Shown here one piece after another: positions 1 to 12,300 of a DNA stretch of 64,000 nt; position 1 is the stretch's first letter, and the number at the start of each line of letters is the position of its first letter. The stretch comes from Hyalella azteca. Its lineage: Eukaryota; Arthropoda; Malacostraca; Amphipoda; Hyalellidae. Location: NCBI RefSeq assembly GCF_000764305.2, contig NW_025930454.1:1-64000 (forward strand), given 5' to 3'. Position numbers and translations under genes: made by a program. Under the pieces are notes generated by a model that saw nothing but the letters and a program-made list of their open reading frames with translations, was not told where the DNA came from and ran no database searches.

Positions 1-295
1 GTGATAGCTGATTGCATAGGCCTACTGGGGTTGGGTCAAGTCAGGAACAGGTTCGGTTAGTGTGATTCCCCCCCACTGGGGTTGGATCGAGTCAGGAACA
101 GGTTCTGTTAGTGATAGCTGATTGCTTGTGCCCATTGGGGTTAGGTCGAGTCAGGTACAGCCGTACAGTACAGGTTATGTTAGCGGAAAGTGATTGCCTA
201 TGCCCACCACACTGGGGTTAGGTCGAGTCAGGTACAGGTTCGGTTAGTGTGTTTCACCCCCCCTCCCCCCGTATTGCGTCAAGTGAGGAAGAAGA
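1..295. repeat. Imperfect tandem repeat, four to five units
   Basis: A block containing 'actggggttgggtc', 'agtcaggaacaggttc' and 'ggtta' recurs about four times, with unit lengths from about 50 to 70 bases because spacers differ. The array touches the window edge, so it may continue to the left. It holds no coding signal and looks like satellite or degenerate minisatellite DNA. Confidence 0.75.
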
Positions 296-734
296 GGCCA
301 AGTTTCCTTGAGGCGTTGCTGGTCATTGACTTTTTTTGGTGGAGTGTAAATAAAAGATAAATTTCGCTTTAGATAACTTTGTAATCTAAATCGAATGAGA
401 GACATTGTTGTGAGATGTGTGTATTATAAAGTAAAAAAGTGTAAAATGAATGAAGAAAAAGAAGAGGGGGGGGGGTGAGGTGGTGAATAACTGGTTTGCT
501 AGGCAATAGCGAACCTGTGCATGCTGTGCATTTCAATTTTGCCGAAGCCATTGACAGTGTTCAGCACGAGCGGCTGTTATCATATGTTCACAATTTTGCT
601 AACAATGATTACGGATGATTTCATTTCTTTATATTCCACTTTCTTAATCGTGAAAATAAAATTTCATATTTCAGAATTGCAAGGCGTGCTTTGCAGTCAC
701 AAGCAAAATGTTCCTTGAAGTATTCACATAACAT

Positions 735-1735
735 TGCTATGTAGTTATTCAGCCGACGACACAAAAATTTATAATACAGTGAAGGATGCGTAAAATAAAG
801 CGCAAATGCAAGCTGATCTTGACAGGTTAGTTAACTGGGCTGATACGTGGCAGCTGCGGTTGAATGCTGACAAGTGTAAAGTAATTCATCTCGGGGAAAA
901 CAATGAACAGCAAGATTACAGTATGAGACGACAAGGTTGCAACGAGAGAGTAATGATTGAAAAGTCTAGTGTGTAAAAAGATCTCGGAGTTTATGTCGAC
1001 AAGGAGCTGAAATTTTCTAAGCAAGTTGAAACGAAAGCTAATACATCCATCAAACTTCTTGGACTAATCAGACGCTCATACGAGTTCCTAGATGCAGAAG
1101 CGATGAAGCAGTTATTTGTTGCTGTCGTGCGCCCGAATCTAGAGTTTGGAAACGTGTGATCACCGAGATTTGAAAAGGATAAAAATTTATTAGAGAATGT
1201 TCAAAGACGTGCAGCAAGGATAATTCCAGGCTTGGAGGGCAAGTCCTAGAGATAAAAGATTACGAAGCTTCCAAGCCTCAGATATCGACGTCTGCGTGGG
1301 GACCTCATTGAAGTATACTCGTGGTTTATACAAGGTCCCCGAAGGATTACTAGAATTTGAAACAAGAACCAACACCAGGGGTCACGGCTTTAAACTAAAA
1401 AAACTGCGCTGCAACTTGTCCACGCGACATTTCTTCTCGCTTCGAATCACAGACAGGGGAACAGCCTCCCAGATTACATTATTGGCGCTCCGAGTGTGAA
1501 CACGTTCAAGAACTGACTAGATAAAGCTATGGAAAAATATCGGTTCAGATTTGAAATGACTCGCAGCTAGCACCATATCGAACCCGGTGGAAGTCTGGTA
1601 GCTATTTCAAACTATCGTCAGTCTTGAAAATATCCGGTCAAATGACAAGATTTAGATCTTTGAACAAGTCATGAAAAGTTCAAGATTCGGCGACAGGCCA
1701 CATCAGGCCTACTCTTAAGCGCCGACATCACTGTT
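735..1735 (+). pseudogene. Decayed non-LTR retrotransposon (LINE), reverse transcriptase C-terminus and 3' end
   Basis: Broken frames encode the end of a LINE reverse transcriptase: a degenerate FADD box (SADDTKIYNTV near 750-790), then DLDRLVNWADTWQL, DKCKVIHLG, KDLGVYVDKELKFSKQVE, LLGLIRRSYEFLDAEAMKQL, VAVVRPNLEFGN, VQRRAARIIPGL and RYRRLRGDLIEVY. Several in-frame stops (for example near 975 and 1158) and frame changes show it is dead. The end near 1681-1732 resembles the other LINE 3' tails here (8772, 56256 and 63783). The order of motifs suits CR1/jockey-like elements; the exact clade is not resolved. A second, better preserved copy lies on the minus strand at 56256-57575. Confidence 0.85.
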
Positions 1736-2160
1736 ATGTTTTGTTCATCATCCTCCAAAGAAATCTATCGAAATCATTTTCTGACAAATTAAAACCTCAC
1801 CAGGTAATGGCCACAATCCTCGTACTTACATAAAGTTCCGATATATTTTCAAATTCTGACACTCGTGAAAATGGGTGTCCCAGTCATCACAATTCAGAGT
1901 ACCAAGATTGGAGCAGAGAGGTGCGGGTTCGATCCCAGCTCTATGCGCGTTTCTGGTCAGAATCGGCAAGGAGGCCGGGCGGTTAAGCAAAGCCTTTACA
2001 TTATACACATGACTATCCTGGTGTGCCCTACAGATGCATTTCCAGCATCATTCTTTCTCGGCCATTCTGGAGCACATATACTGACGATGTAGCGACACAC
2101 TAAAGGTCAACTAGAAAAAGTTAAAAAGGAGAGGAATGAAGAGAAAAATTGTCCTGTCAC
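1736..2160. other. Intergenic stretch downstream of gene B, no gene seen
   Basis: No coding exon is recognisable. A tRNA B-box-like string (ggttcgatccc near 1926-1936) is present, but no cloverleaf can be folded around it. Nothing else stands out. Confidence 0.5.
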
Positions 2161-2166
2161 TTTAAT
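2161..2166 (-). terminator. Candidate poly(A) signal ATTAAA of gene B
   Basis: On the minus strand ATTAAA occurs about 35 bases past the stop codon of the RRM gene at 2200-3957. It is the closest poly(A)-like hexamer. The call is positional only. Confidence 0.35.
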
Positions 2167-2199
2167 TTTGGCGTCCAAATTTAAACGAGATCATTAAAT

Positions 2200-3957
2200 C
2201 TATTCATCATCTTCGTCTTCATCACCCTCTTCTTCATCTCCTCCCTCCTCGTCATCTTCTTCCTCCTCTCCTCCCTCCTCATCAGCTTCTTCATCTTCTC
2301 CCTCCTCATCAGCTTCTTCATCTTCCTCCTCATCAGCTTCTTCATCAACCTCATCTTCGTCTTCATCTACTTTCACTTTTTTCTTCGGGTTTTCTGTCTT
2401 ATTCTCGCCATTCTTCTGCGCCTTGCCCTCTTTCTTGTTCTGTTGTATAGATATTGCAAATAAAATCAACACATCTCTGAAGGAGGAATGCATCAGGCAC
2501 TAGTTTAACCAAACAATATCTAAAACAATTTAGTTTATCTTAAAATGGATATCAGCGTCACAGGAAGGAGACCTCGTATCCTGAACAGAATACATCGATG
2601 AGTATTTACATTTGATTCAAACCGTAACATTGAGTAGTGTATAAATAACCAACTAAATTCACCATACTTCAATTGAAAAAGAATCAAATGTCAACTACTT
2701 CGTCAGTTCAAAAATTAGAGTATAACAAGGAGCATTTCTCACCTTTGCGTCTTTTACAACCAACTGGGCACCATCAATCTACGAGAAAAGAGATAGAAGA
2801 TCAATTAGATCACAATTTTTTCTCAATGGCATTTGAAAAACTTTAGATTACTTGTTATCAAGTTTCTGCTGGAAAATTCACTCAAATGACAATACCAATT
2901 ATTTATATATAAATCGCTTGTTACAGAATAAAAACCCATTGCAAACGTCATAGTCATTTGGGATTGGGAGATGATCACAAAAATCTATTATCTATTATAA
3001 GTATTTCTTACCACATGCGATTCCTTTAAAGCCTTCTTGAAATCCTTTTCATTCTTGAATGCAACAAAGCAGAAACCCTTATTGATTCCTTTGTGTACGT
3101 TCCACGGTAAAGTTACTTGTAAGATTTCTCCGAACTTTGAAAAGTATTTTTCAATAGCATCTTTACCCGTCTGGAATTTAAGCTTTGCTGCAAAAAGCTC
3201 ATAGTCAAATTTAGGAAATTCTTTCTTGGCTTTCTGCAATAGAAAATAATAAAAAATAGTAAGATGAAACCATAATAAACGATAATTATGTAGAGTATAG
3301 ATTCGATTTATTAACTCTGGATAGAAGAGATTTAAAAATTAAAAATATAATTGAGTGAGCTACTAATATTTGATGGGGATTAAAAAAAATTAATGTGGAA
3401 TGAAGTGAACTAGGTACTATACATAACAAGTAATTTTTATCCGTGGCTTTTTTTTAAATACAAGTAGCTGAGTATACTCCAAACCTTCCCATTCAAATAC
3501 TATGGTTCTTGATAAAATTGAGATATAATTCTTTTCATTGAACTATTTACAGCCTAATTTTCAATGCATAAGTGGCAGCATAGTAGATCACTAGTTTAAG
3601 AATTAAAATGCCCAATATATTCATTTATATATTTTAGGATTCAGCTACCAAATGGTAATGGTGGAGAATATGCTTCAACTACCTATTTAAAATTTAGGTA
3701 TTACAAGATTGCATTACAAATAGCCAATGAAAAAATTTTGAATTTACCTTGGCTGGTGACTGGTTTTGGGGTTTGTTTTGAGGCCGCTTCCTTTTAGTTG
3801 ACTCGACTTGCTTAGGGTTTGCCTTCTTCTCAGATTTGTTTTCAGCAGCTGCCTTCTTGTTGAATTTCTTTGGGGCATCAGCCTTTTTAATTGGTTTTGC
3901 TGGGGACTTTGTGGTGGCAGCAGCAGCAGCCTTCTTATTGATTGTGTTCTTAGCCAT
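2200..3957 (-). CDS. Gene B: single-RRM protein with basic N-terminus and acidic tail
   Basis: Four coding exons read 3957-3748, 3233-3012, 2778-2743 and 2439-2200; all introns are phase 0 with GT-AG ends, giving about 235 residues. Residues 1-70 are Lys/Ala-rich (start MAKNTINKK, favourable AAACATGG context). Residues 71-156 form one RRM with RNP2-like LFAAKL and RNP1 KGFCFVAF. The last beta strand (IDGAQLVVKDAK) sits alone in the 36-nt third exon. The remainder carries an NLS-like PKKKVKV followed by an almost pure Glu/Asp tail. The LPWN and SHVIDG context around the RRM resembles SLIRP-type RRMs by recall, although SLIRP itself is a short mitochondrial protein and this one looks nuclear or nucleolar. 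The layout matches gene A (9333-17197), so a tandem duplication is inferred. The biochemical role is unknown; RNA binding is expected from the family. Confidence 0.85.
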
Positions 3958-3982
3958 GTTTTTTGATTTGTTTTTCTTGTCC

Positions 3983-5075
3983 TGAATCATTAAGTCATGT
4001 CAAAATACATAAATAGTCATATCAGTATACATATATAGTAATGTCAGAATACATACATAGTCAGGTTTACATGAGCAACCACAGCCCTAGCTAAAAAGTC
4101 TGCTTAGGATCTTAATGTGATCAGAACCATTCATTAAAAAAATATTTAAAACTAATCCATTTTTGAAAATAAGATGTGTTCAAGGTGATGACATTTTATT
4201 TCCAAAAATTTCAACTTCTGCAATGTTATCATCTACCTTCAGTTTGGTTCGACCAAGCTGGAAATTAATCAAATTATAAGGTCTGATTCTAAAAAAATAT
4301 TCAATCATTACAAGCAAGTGTGCTATCAACATGTGCATTCATCCAAGAGAAATCTCTTCATAATTAATGTAAGTCAAGCTATAAGTATTGTTATTGCACA
4401 AGTAAGAGAGAAACAAGTTACTTATAGGTGTACATACTACAGTTTTAATATCAAAAAGAACAAAATAATGTTAGTGATAGGAATTGCAAATTATTCAAAA
4501 CTCACCACAGAAGCTTGAACCATGCTATGTATATACGTAAATTCGCAGATTTTGGGTTTCAGTGCAGGAGTTGTGGTATCTGGAACGACAATAGCAGTCA
4601 TTAAAATGAATTTAAAAAGTCATTTTGAAGTAAATAACACAAAAGAGAATAAATTTAGATAAATTTGTATTTGGAATGGGTCTCATGTTTAGAGACCTAA
4701 TAGGAAATTGTTCAGAATATCATGAATAAGGCACAACTGCAAAAGCCCCAGGGTGCAGAGGCCAGAGGAAGAGGGTGGATCGTGGATGCAGCATCGCCAA
4801 TATACCTATGGGTTTTTAAGCCATAAGCATCGCCGGGTAATTTTAAGATGCGTTGCTGGGTAATTTTTAATGAAAAGCCATTTATGCCAAGTAATGAAAA
4901 CTATTTACAAGCCACAAACTTATTTAGCTCTAATGTGACTGTAACTACGTAATCGTAAACTTGATGTTTACATTTTTTTGGCGGGAACTCATCGCAACTG
5001 ATTTCCAGACAAGCTTCACTTTTTTAAATAGTTGGCCAAAGACTGACAAATATATTAAATCCAAGAATTTCAATC
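3983..5075. other. Presumed first intron of gene B, unremarkable part
   Basis: AT-rich sequence with no supported exon or recognisable element. It lies between the gene B coding start and the first dispersed repeat. Confidence 0.4.
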
Positions 5076-5165
5076 TAAATGTGTTGGCAAGATCTTCTGA
5101 AGGCGTAAATTTTGCTACTGAAACATCGCCAAAGATCTTGCAATATTCATCCACTCTCTGCACAG
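5076..5165 (-). repeat. Dispersed repeat R2, copy 1 of 3
   Basis: The minus strand contains GTGCAGAGA, AAGATCTTTGGCGATG, AAAATTTACGCCTTC and AGAAGATCTTGCCAACACAT in order. The same string of landmarks occurs on the plus strand at 29392-29485 and, partly, on the minus strand at 53985-54055. A peptide can be read here that superficially resembles an RRM helix, but the repetition argues against a gene exon. Confidence 0.6.
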
Positions 5166-5984
5166 TTACAAAAGCCCATAAAGTGAAAATATTAGGAAGT
5201 TAGAACCAGCCATTCAGCCAGGGTGCTGGACTGCATTGCCATGAATAATGCTTAGGAGCTAAACCAGCTAGGACAAAATGTTTGGAAAAATACCTATATT
5301 CTTTCCAAGATTTCAAATCCATCAATCACAGGAATGACTGAAGTTACTGAACCAGTTTGAAATTATCTTGGAAATGTAGAGGCATGAAATTTGAGAAACA
5401 CATTTAGGCTAATCTCTTCTACTTTTAGCTTGCCATTCAGTTCCTCAAATCTTATGAATTTTATAATACCTATGTTTACTGTAAGTCAAACTAGGTAGGT
5501 AGGAAATTGGGTAGAAGCCACCCACAAATGTGTTAATACCTAATCATTCTTGCAGGGTGCAGGCTACAAGCATGAGTTGGACACTTGCAATTGCATCCAT
5601 TTCTATGACCTAGCTATACCATTTCCTTAATATTTTAGAGTAAAGAATTAAAAACAAATTTCATTTCTGAGAATCATCTGTAAAATTATTTTCATCTGCA
5701 GTTTCCAGATTATTTTGCCTGAAATTGCAATATACTGTTACAGTTAGGTACATACTACAGTAAGTTACAGTAGTGACTTTTTACAGAATCCAGCCTCAAG
5801 GTTTAAAATGAGTAGGTAGGCGGCGTAGGCCTACTAGCGACTAGCCTAGGCATGGTGCCAATCCATAGGTTATTCAAAAGAACCTGTTCTTATGTCATTT
5901 TGAACCGATCAACACTTCTTTATGGACCGATCGTAAAACACACCTTCACCGGCAAAAGCTTTCACACTTCTGAAGAAGGTGAGC

Positions 5985-6180
5985 TGACCATAGTGGCAAA
6001 GTGGAGAGTTTTTTAGACTCTCCCTCTGTCCCTCAAGTTCATTTTTGAGTCCTATAAGTAGACCAGTAAAGTATCATGGATACCACTCATACCAGCATTA
6101 TCTTACATAAGAAATTGGTTTAAGTCTTGAATAAATAAGGAAATTAGAAATGAACTGATTTTAAAAAATCTCTGGTTTGT
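5985..6180 (-). repeat. Dispersed repeat R1, inverted copy
   Basis: The hallmark is a hairpin, GGAGAGT-loop-ACTCTCC, next to ttgagggagag and a 'tactcaagatttaagcca'-like stretch. This copy is in reverse orientation; three direct copies or pieces lie at 54430-55180. Shared text includes 'tatcatggataccac' and 'agtcctataag' in this orientation. It is probably a short non-autonomous transposon; no ends with duplications could be fixed. Confidence 0.7.
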
Positions 6181-7012
6181 CACAATATTTATATCAATTT
6201 CAAAACTTTACGTATTTCTAAAGGGAGTTGTGATGAGACCATGGGAGTCGAACCGTTGAGTTTAGACCATTGCAACTTGCAACAGGGGCCCAAGGGCCAA
6301 GGGCATGGGGCCTTGCGAAGGGTTAAGACCGCGGACCGCCGCACGGCGGTGGACTGACATAAGTACCTCTCTTCATAGACTTCCACTATGAGCCTAGGTA
6401 GTTATAATACAAGAGCAAGTTCAAATGCCAACTGATCATTAGTGAAAAGATATTAGGTAGACTCTACAAATATGAGAAACAAAATGACAACTTTGATACA
6501 ACTCATACAAGAACAGAAAGACGACGCATCAATGGCATCATCACAATATCAACTACCGTAACGAACTAAGGATGTTCTCACGTGGTGCCATCGTAGGCTA
6601 ACCGCTAACCTACCTCGCGCTCGCCGTGCGGCGTGAAAAAGAAATCAAGAGATAAACAATAAAATAATAACATGATCACACCATGAAACTATCATTGCAA
6701 TTAGGAAACGTAAACAATTGAACTGGAACAATTCAATACCAAACAGAAATCAAGCACATTTTAAACAATTTTTGAGACGCATGGCACATAGGTAGTCCTG
6801 TGACACACTAAGTTCAATGGAGGGACAGGCGGGCTAGAGCCGAGCGGAGACTGAAGATATTTCGATTAAATTTCCAGATGTAACCGAATGAATGGGAAAA
6901 TAATCTTCGTAATATAGCAAAGTTAACAATTATTAGCTAGAATAGGACAAGTACTTGCATAGTTATAAAAATTTAAGAGAAAAAGTCAGAGGAGAAGAGC
7001 ACAAACACTCAC
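6181..7012. other. Non-coding stretch upstream of gene B
   Basis: No exon is supported apart from the donor at 7012. A perfect short hairpin, ccgccg-ca-cggcgg, lies near 6333-6346 in an unusually GC-rich patch (about 6235-6360). Confidence 0.4.
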
Positions 7013-7200
7013 CTAGAGAAGCACAGAAATGATGAGCTTGACGACGCTGTCGCTTGGTGGCGGAAAGATATTATGGTTCGTTTGAAATTGACGCTTGTGA
7101 TTCAACGCTAGACAACATTCTATCAAGAAAATGGGAACTTTGCTTTTTCTGTATTGTATATTATGGTTGGAGCAGATCCTTTTAAAATCTTCAGTCCATG
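7013..7200 (-). other. Possible 5' non-coding exon of gene B
   Basis: On the minus strand a strong donor (CTAG|GTGAGTG) falls at 7013/7012, and an acceptor (ATTCAG|GAC) lies at 3982/3983, 25 bases before the gene B start codon. Joining them would give gene B a 5' untranslated exon and a first intron of about 3 kb. The upstream limit, and so the promoter, is not visible; 7200 is only a placeholder. Confidence 0.4.
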
Positions 7201-7209
7201 TTTTCACTG

Positions 7210-9230
7210 TAAAATAACGTAATCAATTTATTAGAAATTTTTGACAGAAATTCGTTTCGCATAATTGCAGCTGAAGTACCTATTCAAATCTGTTTGTGGA
7301 ACTTCAACAGCTTAAAGTTTTGTTTTCAAAATCCTCTACAAAATGATTACGCTTCAGAAGGAAACATGATAGAATGAAATTCAATTGTTCTATGATGGGT
7401 AGAATTAGCAATTTCATAGTAAAATATTGTTACATCACACACAGCTACAGTCTTGAAATTTTTGAGAGGCAATATCGTTCGATGATTACATTATTTACCT
7501 TTTGAAATCAACAGTCAGATAACAATTAGATATCAAAGCATGGCGCGATAGACGGGCTGGAGATGATTAAGAATATAGCGGCTTGACTAAGAAGTGCTTC
7601 CAGGTGCTCTGCGGAACGTCTCGGACAAATTTACGGCCGGACCCGCAGCCGGTCTCGCGGAGGAGGCTTTGAGAGGGGACATGGGATGGAGTACAGGAGA
7701 AAAGGAGAGGAGTTTTGTGGCTAATAGTAGGACGGAAAATAATGAATGATGAACGTTGGGCACAAAAGATGCGGGTACGCCAAGTGCCCGCACACCCAAG
7801 GACGAATGGGTGGTGACAATACTAATTATTACCGAAATAGATTAGGTTAAAAAAAGATTGAATACTAAAAGAATAAGAGTGTGACAGACGAAAGATGTGG
7901 AAGCTTGAACAGGAAAGGATGGATACTTTCGAGCTGTGCGGAAAGGAACCGATGCCAAGGTATGAACGAATGCATGATGGTCGAAGAGGTGGTGAAGCTA
8001 GTGGTGGGTGTAAGAGCAAGGGCTCTGGGTGTGAATGGATGTAGGAACTGATGAAATGAGAGGAAAGAGGGAGTGTTTTACGAGTGATGAGGGTATGAAG
8101 AAAGCCGGGCTGCAACTGATGGCGGGAATGGGAATACTATGGGAGAAAACGGCACGCCATGATGGAGATAAATCTGAAGGAGGGGGCGAGAGTAATGGAA
8201 TGGTGGAATGAGGGAAAAAGTGAAGAGTGGACTGCAATGATCGAGGGTGTGAAATGTCGAGAGTGAGAGAGGAAAATCAAAACCATGTTAACCATACCGA
8301 GTTTATATGAACTGTTTAATGATATATACTGTATAATGGCCTATTTTATTAGTCTCTAAGTAATTTCATTGAATGCATTTTTTTATTGAAAATATCGCCA
8401 CGTACGGAAGGGAGATTGTTTTAAAAATTATTTTAAAACTTGAATTTGTGGCCCGTGGCTGATCGATTTAAAAGTTTGACCGGAGGTCGCCGGTCACCGC
8501 AATGCTTTCTCTATTATTACTCGGATGAAGTTTACTGTAATTGCCTTCGAATTGTCAGATATATGAGAAACGAGCATTTTTTCCTAATATTCCATACAAA
8601 ATTTGATCACTTGAATCAAACATAAAACGGCTTATGCATTGAAATGCTAAATCGCATGACCTATAGGAATATATTTGCAAGCTGGCAAAAATTTGTAGTA
8701 AAAACGCAACACCTCACAAATCGTTCAGTAGAACAATGCATAAACGAGGTTTGCAGACAGAAATACCGGTCGAAGTGTCGGCATTGAAGAAATAGGCCCA
8801 TGGCCTATTCCAAGATTTTCCTTCAAAAAGCTCTGTAGTCCAAACTTTTTTAATAGAGTACTTTAATATCGACTATTTATCTCAAGTCAGCTTCTAGCTA
8901 CTTCCATATGAGTAAAAATAATGCGTAATATTCATAAAACCCTACAAGTCTTGATAACATATGCATTACTGGGCACTGGCATATTAGAACACGCAATGAA
9001 CAGGGCCTAAGTTTCGTTAAAGCTTGGTGTTAAACAGAATAATAAACATTACTACTATGTGTACGTTTAAATCTTAACTTGAAGAAAAAATATCATTTAA
9101 TGCAACCACTTCACGCAATTAGGTCGTAAAATTTTAGTATAGTTAGATTTATTGAAATTACTGTGATTGGAGGTAGAAATAATTAAAATTCTAAACAGAA
9201 GGATGAAATAAGAGGCAAATTGTTAACAAT
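7210..9230. other. Intergenic region between genes A and B
   Basis: Mostly featureless. The stretch 7590-8280 is purine-rich on the plus strand, so its long minus-strand frames (Ser/Pro/His-rich) look like composition artefacts. A LINE 3' tail lies at 8770-8815. No gene is recognised. Confidence 0.5.
8770..8815 (-). mobile_element. LINE 3' tail fragment
   Basis: It carries gaagtgtcggc, then ataggcccatggcctat. The same pair occurs at 56256 (the 3' end of a LINE) and 63783. Only the 3' hairpin and end are present, as expected of a severely 5'-truncated insertion. Confidence 0.55.
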
Positions 9231-9234
9231 TGAC

Positions 9235-9240
9235 TTTATT
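9235..9240 (-). terminator. Poly(A) signal AATAAA of gene A
   Basis: A canonical AATAAA on the minus strand lies about 93 bases beyond the gene A stop codon at 9333, a normal 3' UTR distance. Confidence 0.55.
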
Positions 9241-9332
9241 CGTCAGAGTCAATAAAGTCCTAACTATCTTCATCTATCTTTTCAGTACCAGTCATCCAGA
9301 GGGCCTGGAGGCTCTGGCCATACTGACAAATG

Positions 9333-12300
9333 CTATAAGTCATCGTCGCTTTCTTCGTCTTGAGCATTATCATCAACATCATCTTGATCACTAGCATCGT
9401 CTTCTTTGTCTCGATCATCGCTATCATCTTGGTCATCATCACCATCATCTTGACCTTGATCATCACTATCGTTTTCGTCGCCATCACCATCTTCGTCTTG
9501 GCTTTGATTATCACTATCATCTAGGTCATCATCACCATCGTCTTGACCTTGATCATCACTATCGTCTTCGTCGCCATCACCATCTCCATCTTGGTCATCA
9601 TCACCATCATCTTGACCTTGATCATCACTATCGTCTTCGTCGCCATCACCATCTTCATCTTGGCCTTGATCATCACTATCATCTTGGTCATCCTCATCAT
9701 GGTCATCATCACCATCATCTTGGCCTTGATCATCATCATTATCATCTTCGTTTAGGTGATGATTAGGAGCTTTGTTGGTGCCTGGTCGAGACACCATCGA
9801 GGATTTGCCATCAGCGGGTGTGTCCTGTTCAACACAGCAACAATAATTACCACATGATTGAATTGATGCAGAGTAAATTATACTGAATTAACAAACACAG
9901 ATAATAAATTCAGCTGAGATTGTAATTCAAGATATGTTTACACAATTGACAAATAAATCGGTATTATTCACACGCTTGAATTTGAACAAATTTTAAACGC
10001 ACCCAGTTCCTTTTGACGAACAACGTCCGGCCATCGATCTGCAGAAGAAATTTGAGTAAACAAAATGAAAGCAAACACTTTTCCCAAAACAAAGAAAAAC
10101 ATCAATGCATTCAAAAACACAATGCATTCAAATTACATCGCAGAGCTCATGTAATAGAGGTTTAAATATGATCATTATTATTCAAAATTTTCCCGTAAAA
10201 TACAATTATTTCGATTCGATCATCTTGATTTAAGAAATAGAACATATTTCTAAACTTTTGCTGCAAATCCAAAATGCTGAAAATCCAAAAATGCTGCAGT
10301 TACTTCCACCAGTATAAGTGCTGGTACGTCGGAGCAGGCTGACGTGAGGGAAAAGATCCACTAAACATGTCATGAGAACAGGAGGAGTGGATGACTATAT
10401 TATACATGTCTGGTCTAAGATATCTAGATAACCTTCCGAGAGAGAATAATGTCAAACACATGAGGGGCACACAAGCTAAAAATATAAATTATTGACGTTA
10501 ATAATACGTACTTGTTGTCAATGAGAAATCTCTTTCATACTATCAACAACAAAACAATTAAGGAAATTCAGATGAAAACAATGCCTGTAAGGTATAAAAG
10601 TAAAAGAATATGCACAGCGAATGGAAGCATTGAGCAGGATTTATTGAAAATCAGAAGATTTGTTCATTGACAATTTGCTTATTGGTTTTTCTCAATACAT
10701 CGAACTACTATGTATAACAATATAATACAACACATTGGCAATTTTCTCATTAGTTTTTCTCAGTATATAGAACTATATAGAAAAATACAATAAAACAAAT
10801 TCTCTGGTCTTCAGTACCCCATGCTTAACGGAACAAATTCAGCCACGCTACCCTAATATCTGCACTAATAATACCAGTCAACGCACCACGTGTTCACGGG
10901 AGAGTGCAGCACGCACGCCTCTCTCCGAGGTGAAGAACACCAGACCGTAGGAGTGGTACCGTTTCTTGTTGTGGTCCCACTTGAGTTTGACCGCCCCAAC
11001 CTCGCCGTCTTGGCTGAAGTGCTCCTCCAGTCGCTGACTGTCGGTGTTCGGGGGCACCCTGGCCACGAATATGGCGTGCATGAACTTGCCGTCCTGTGGT
11101 TATGAATAATAGGAAACACTGAAGACATGATTGTGATATTTATATTGTGCCATCCCTGGATATTGAATTATATTAATCACCGAGTATAATTGCTTCAGGC
11201 ATTTATATTATGCCGTACTGGGGCAGTGATGGGTATTGAATTATACCAAGCACAGTACGAGTCCAAGAAAGCTTCATATATAAGCAAAAAGTCGGAAATA
11301 CTGGCTTGTCACTGATTTCGGACGGACATAAATCATACAAAGTAAAATCATTGCCCATCGAAATAGCATTGCATCGTTTACGTCAAGTGTCGTCTGTCCA
11401 GTCAGTGGCATAACAGTTCTTAACCTACGAAGCGTGAGGCAAACAATGCGCATAAAGCAATAGGGAACGATGAGCATAATAACAGTAGTACCTGGGGCCG
11501 GATTATCAAAGCTTCGTAACTTTTTGTACTTACGACAAAAAAGTTCTGCGGTACGTAAATACACCCTAATTTTGGCATTATCAAAACTTTCGTACGCAAG
11601 TCTTAGCTAAAAGCCTAAATTTTTTTCCCGCGCAAATGTTTTTATAATACCACCGCTAATATTACGTTGTCATAGCAACGCCACTCGTAAGTCGATTTTG
11701 CGTACTTACGAAGTTTTGATAATACGGCCCCTGGTGAATAGACTGGCAAAAACTGTCAAATTTGATTTGTGTCCTCAATCTCATTATTGAGAGTAATTAA
11801 AAAAAAAGAAATACAAACAACAACTAATATATTGCACATGGAGCTTAAAAATTAAGAGTGTAAAAAATTTGCATTGAGAGCGAGTTGAAAGTGTCACAAT
11901 CAGATAAGCATTATCATCTCGGCCGTTTTTTTACAATTTAGAAGACTATCAGGCCAGCAATCGCAGTGAACTTGAAACAAAACCAGAAGCCGGAGGAATA
12001 TTACATTCTAATCAAAAATGCATGCGGATTACATGAAGGATCGTCTAGATTTGAACAAGTGGAAGGTCGTCTCCTAATAAATCTTTAAACCAAGATTACT
12101 TACGGCGTCTACGGGCGGAGTGTAATCCTTGTGTCGATGGTCCACCTGTAAAATATGGTTCTGGTTATCAACGAGATTATGTTGTACTCGTACATAGTAC
12201 TACCCATGGTAGAGCTTTTGAAATGGAACCCAATGAAGATGGAAACAAAGACCTGAACTTTGTAAGGGAATTACAATCACTGTGTTTTTTTCAATCAAAT

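Noticed and set aside
1880..1960. tRNA or tRNA-derived SINE suggested by ggttcgatccc
   Set aside because: No A box at the proper distance, and the T stem and acceptor stem do not pair.
3955..3990. Earlier start codon for gene B at 3990
   Set aside because: ATG ATT CAG at 3990 overlaps a probable splice acceptor (ATTCAG|GAC). The ATG at 3957 has a better context and matches the MAK start of gene A.
4945..5163. An RRM-like exon of gene B (minus strand, peptide with VDEYCKIFGDVSVAKF) behind a plausible acceptor
   Set aside because: The same nucleotide pattern occurs at 29392 and 53985 next to unrelated genes, so it is a dispersed repeat. No donor fits the expected end of an RRM exon.
6235..6300. 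Minus-strand tRNA B box (ggttcgactcc)
   Set aside because: The surrounding bases do not form a T stem, and no A box or acceptor stem fits.
7587..8237. Three overlapping minus-strand frames of 70-97 codons
   Set aside because: Purine-rich plus-strand sequence removes stops on the minus strand. No domain or splice context was seen.
9521..9755. Met/Ile/Val-rich frames over the acidic tail of gene A, both strands
   Set aside because: They are shadows of the Asp-codon minisatellite. The Asp-rich frame joins to the gene A exons with good splice sites.
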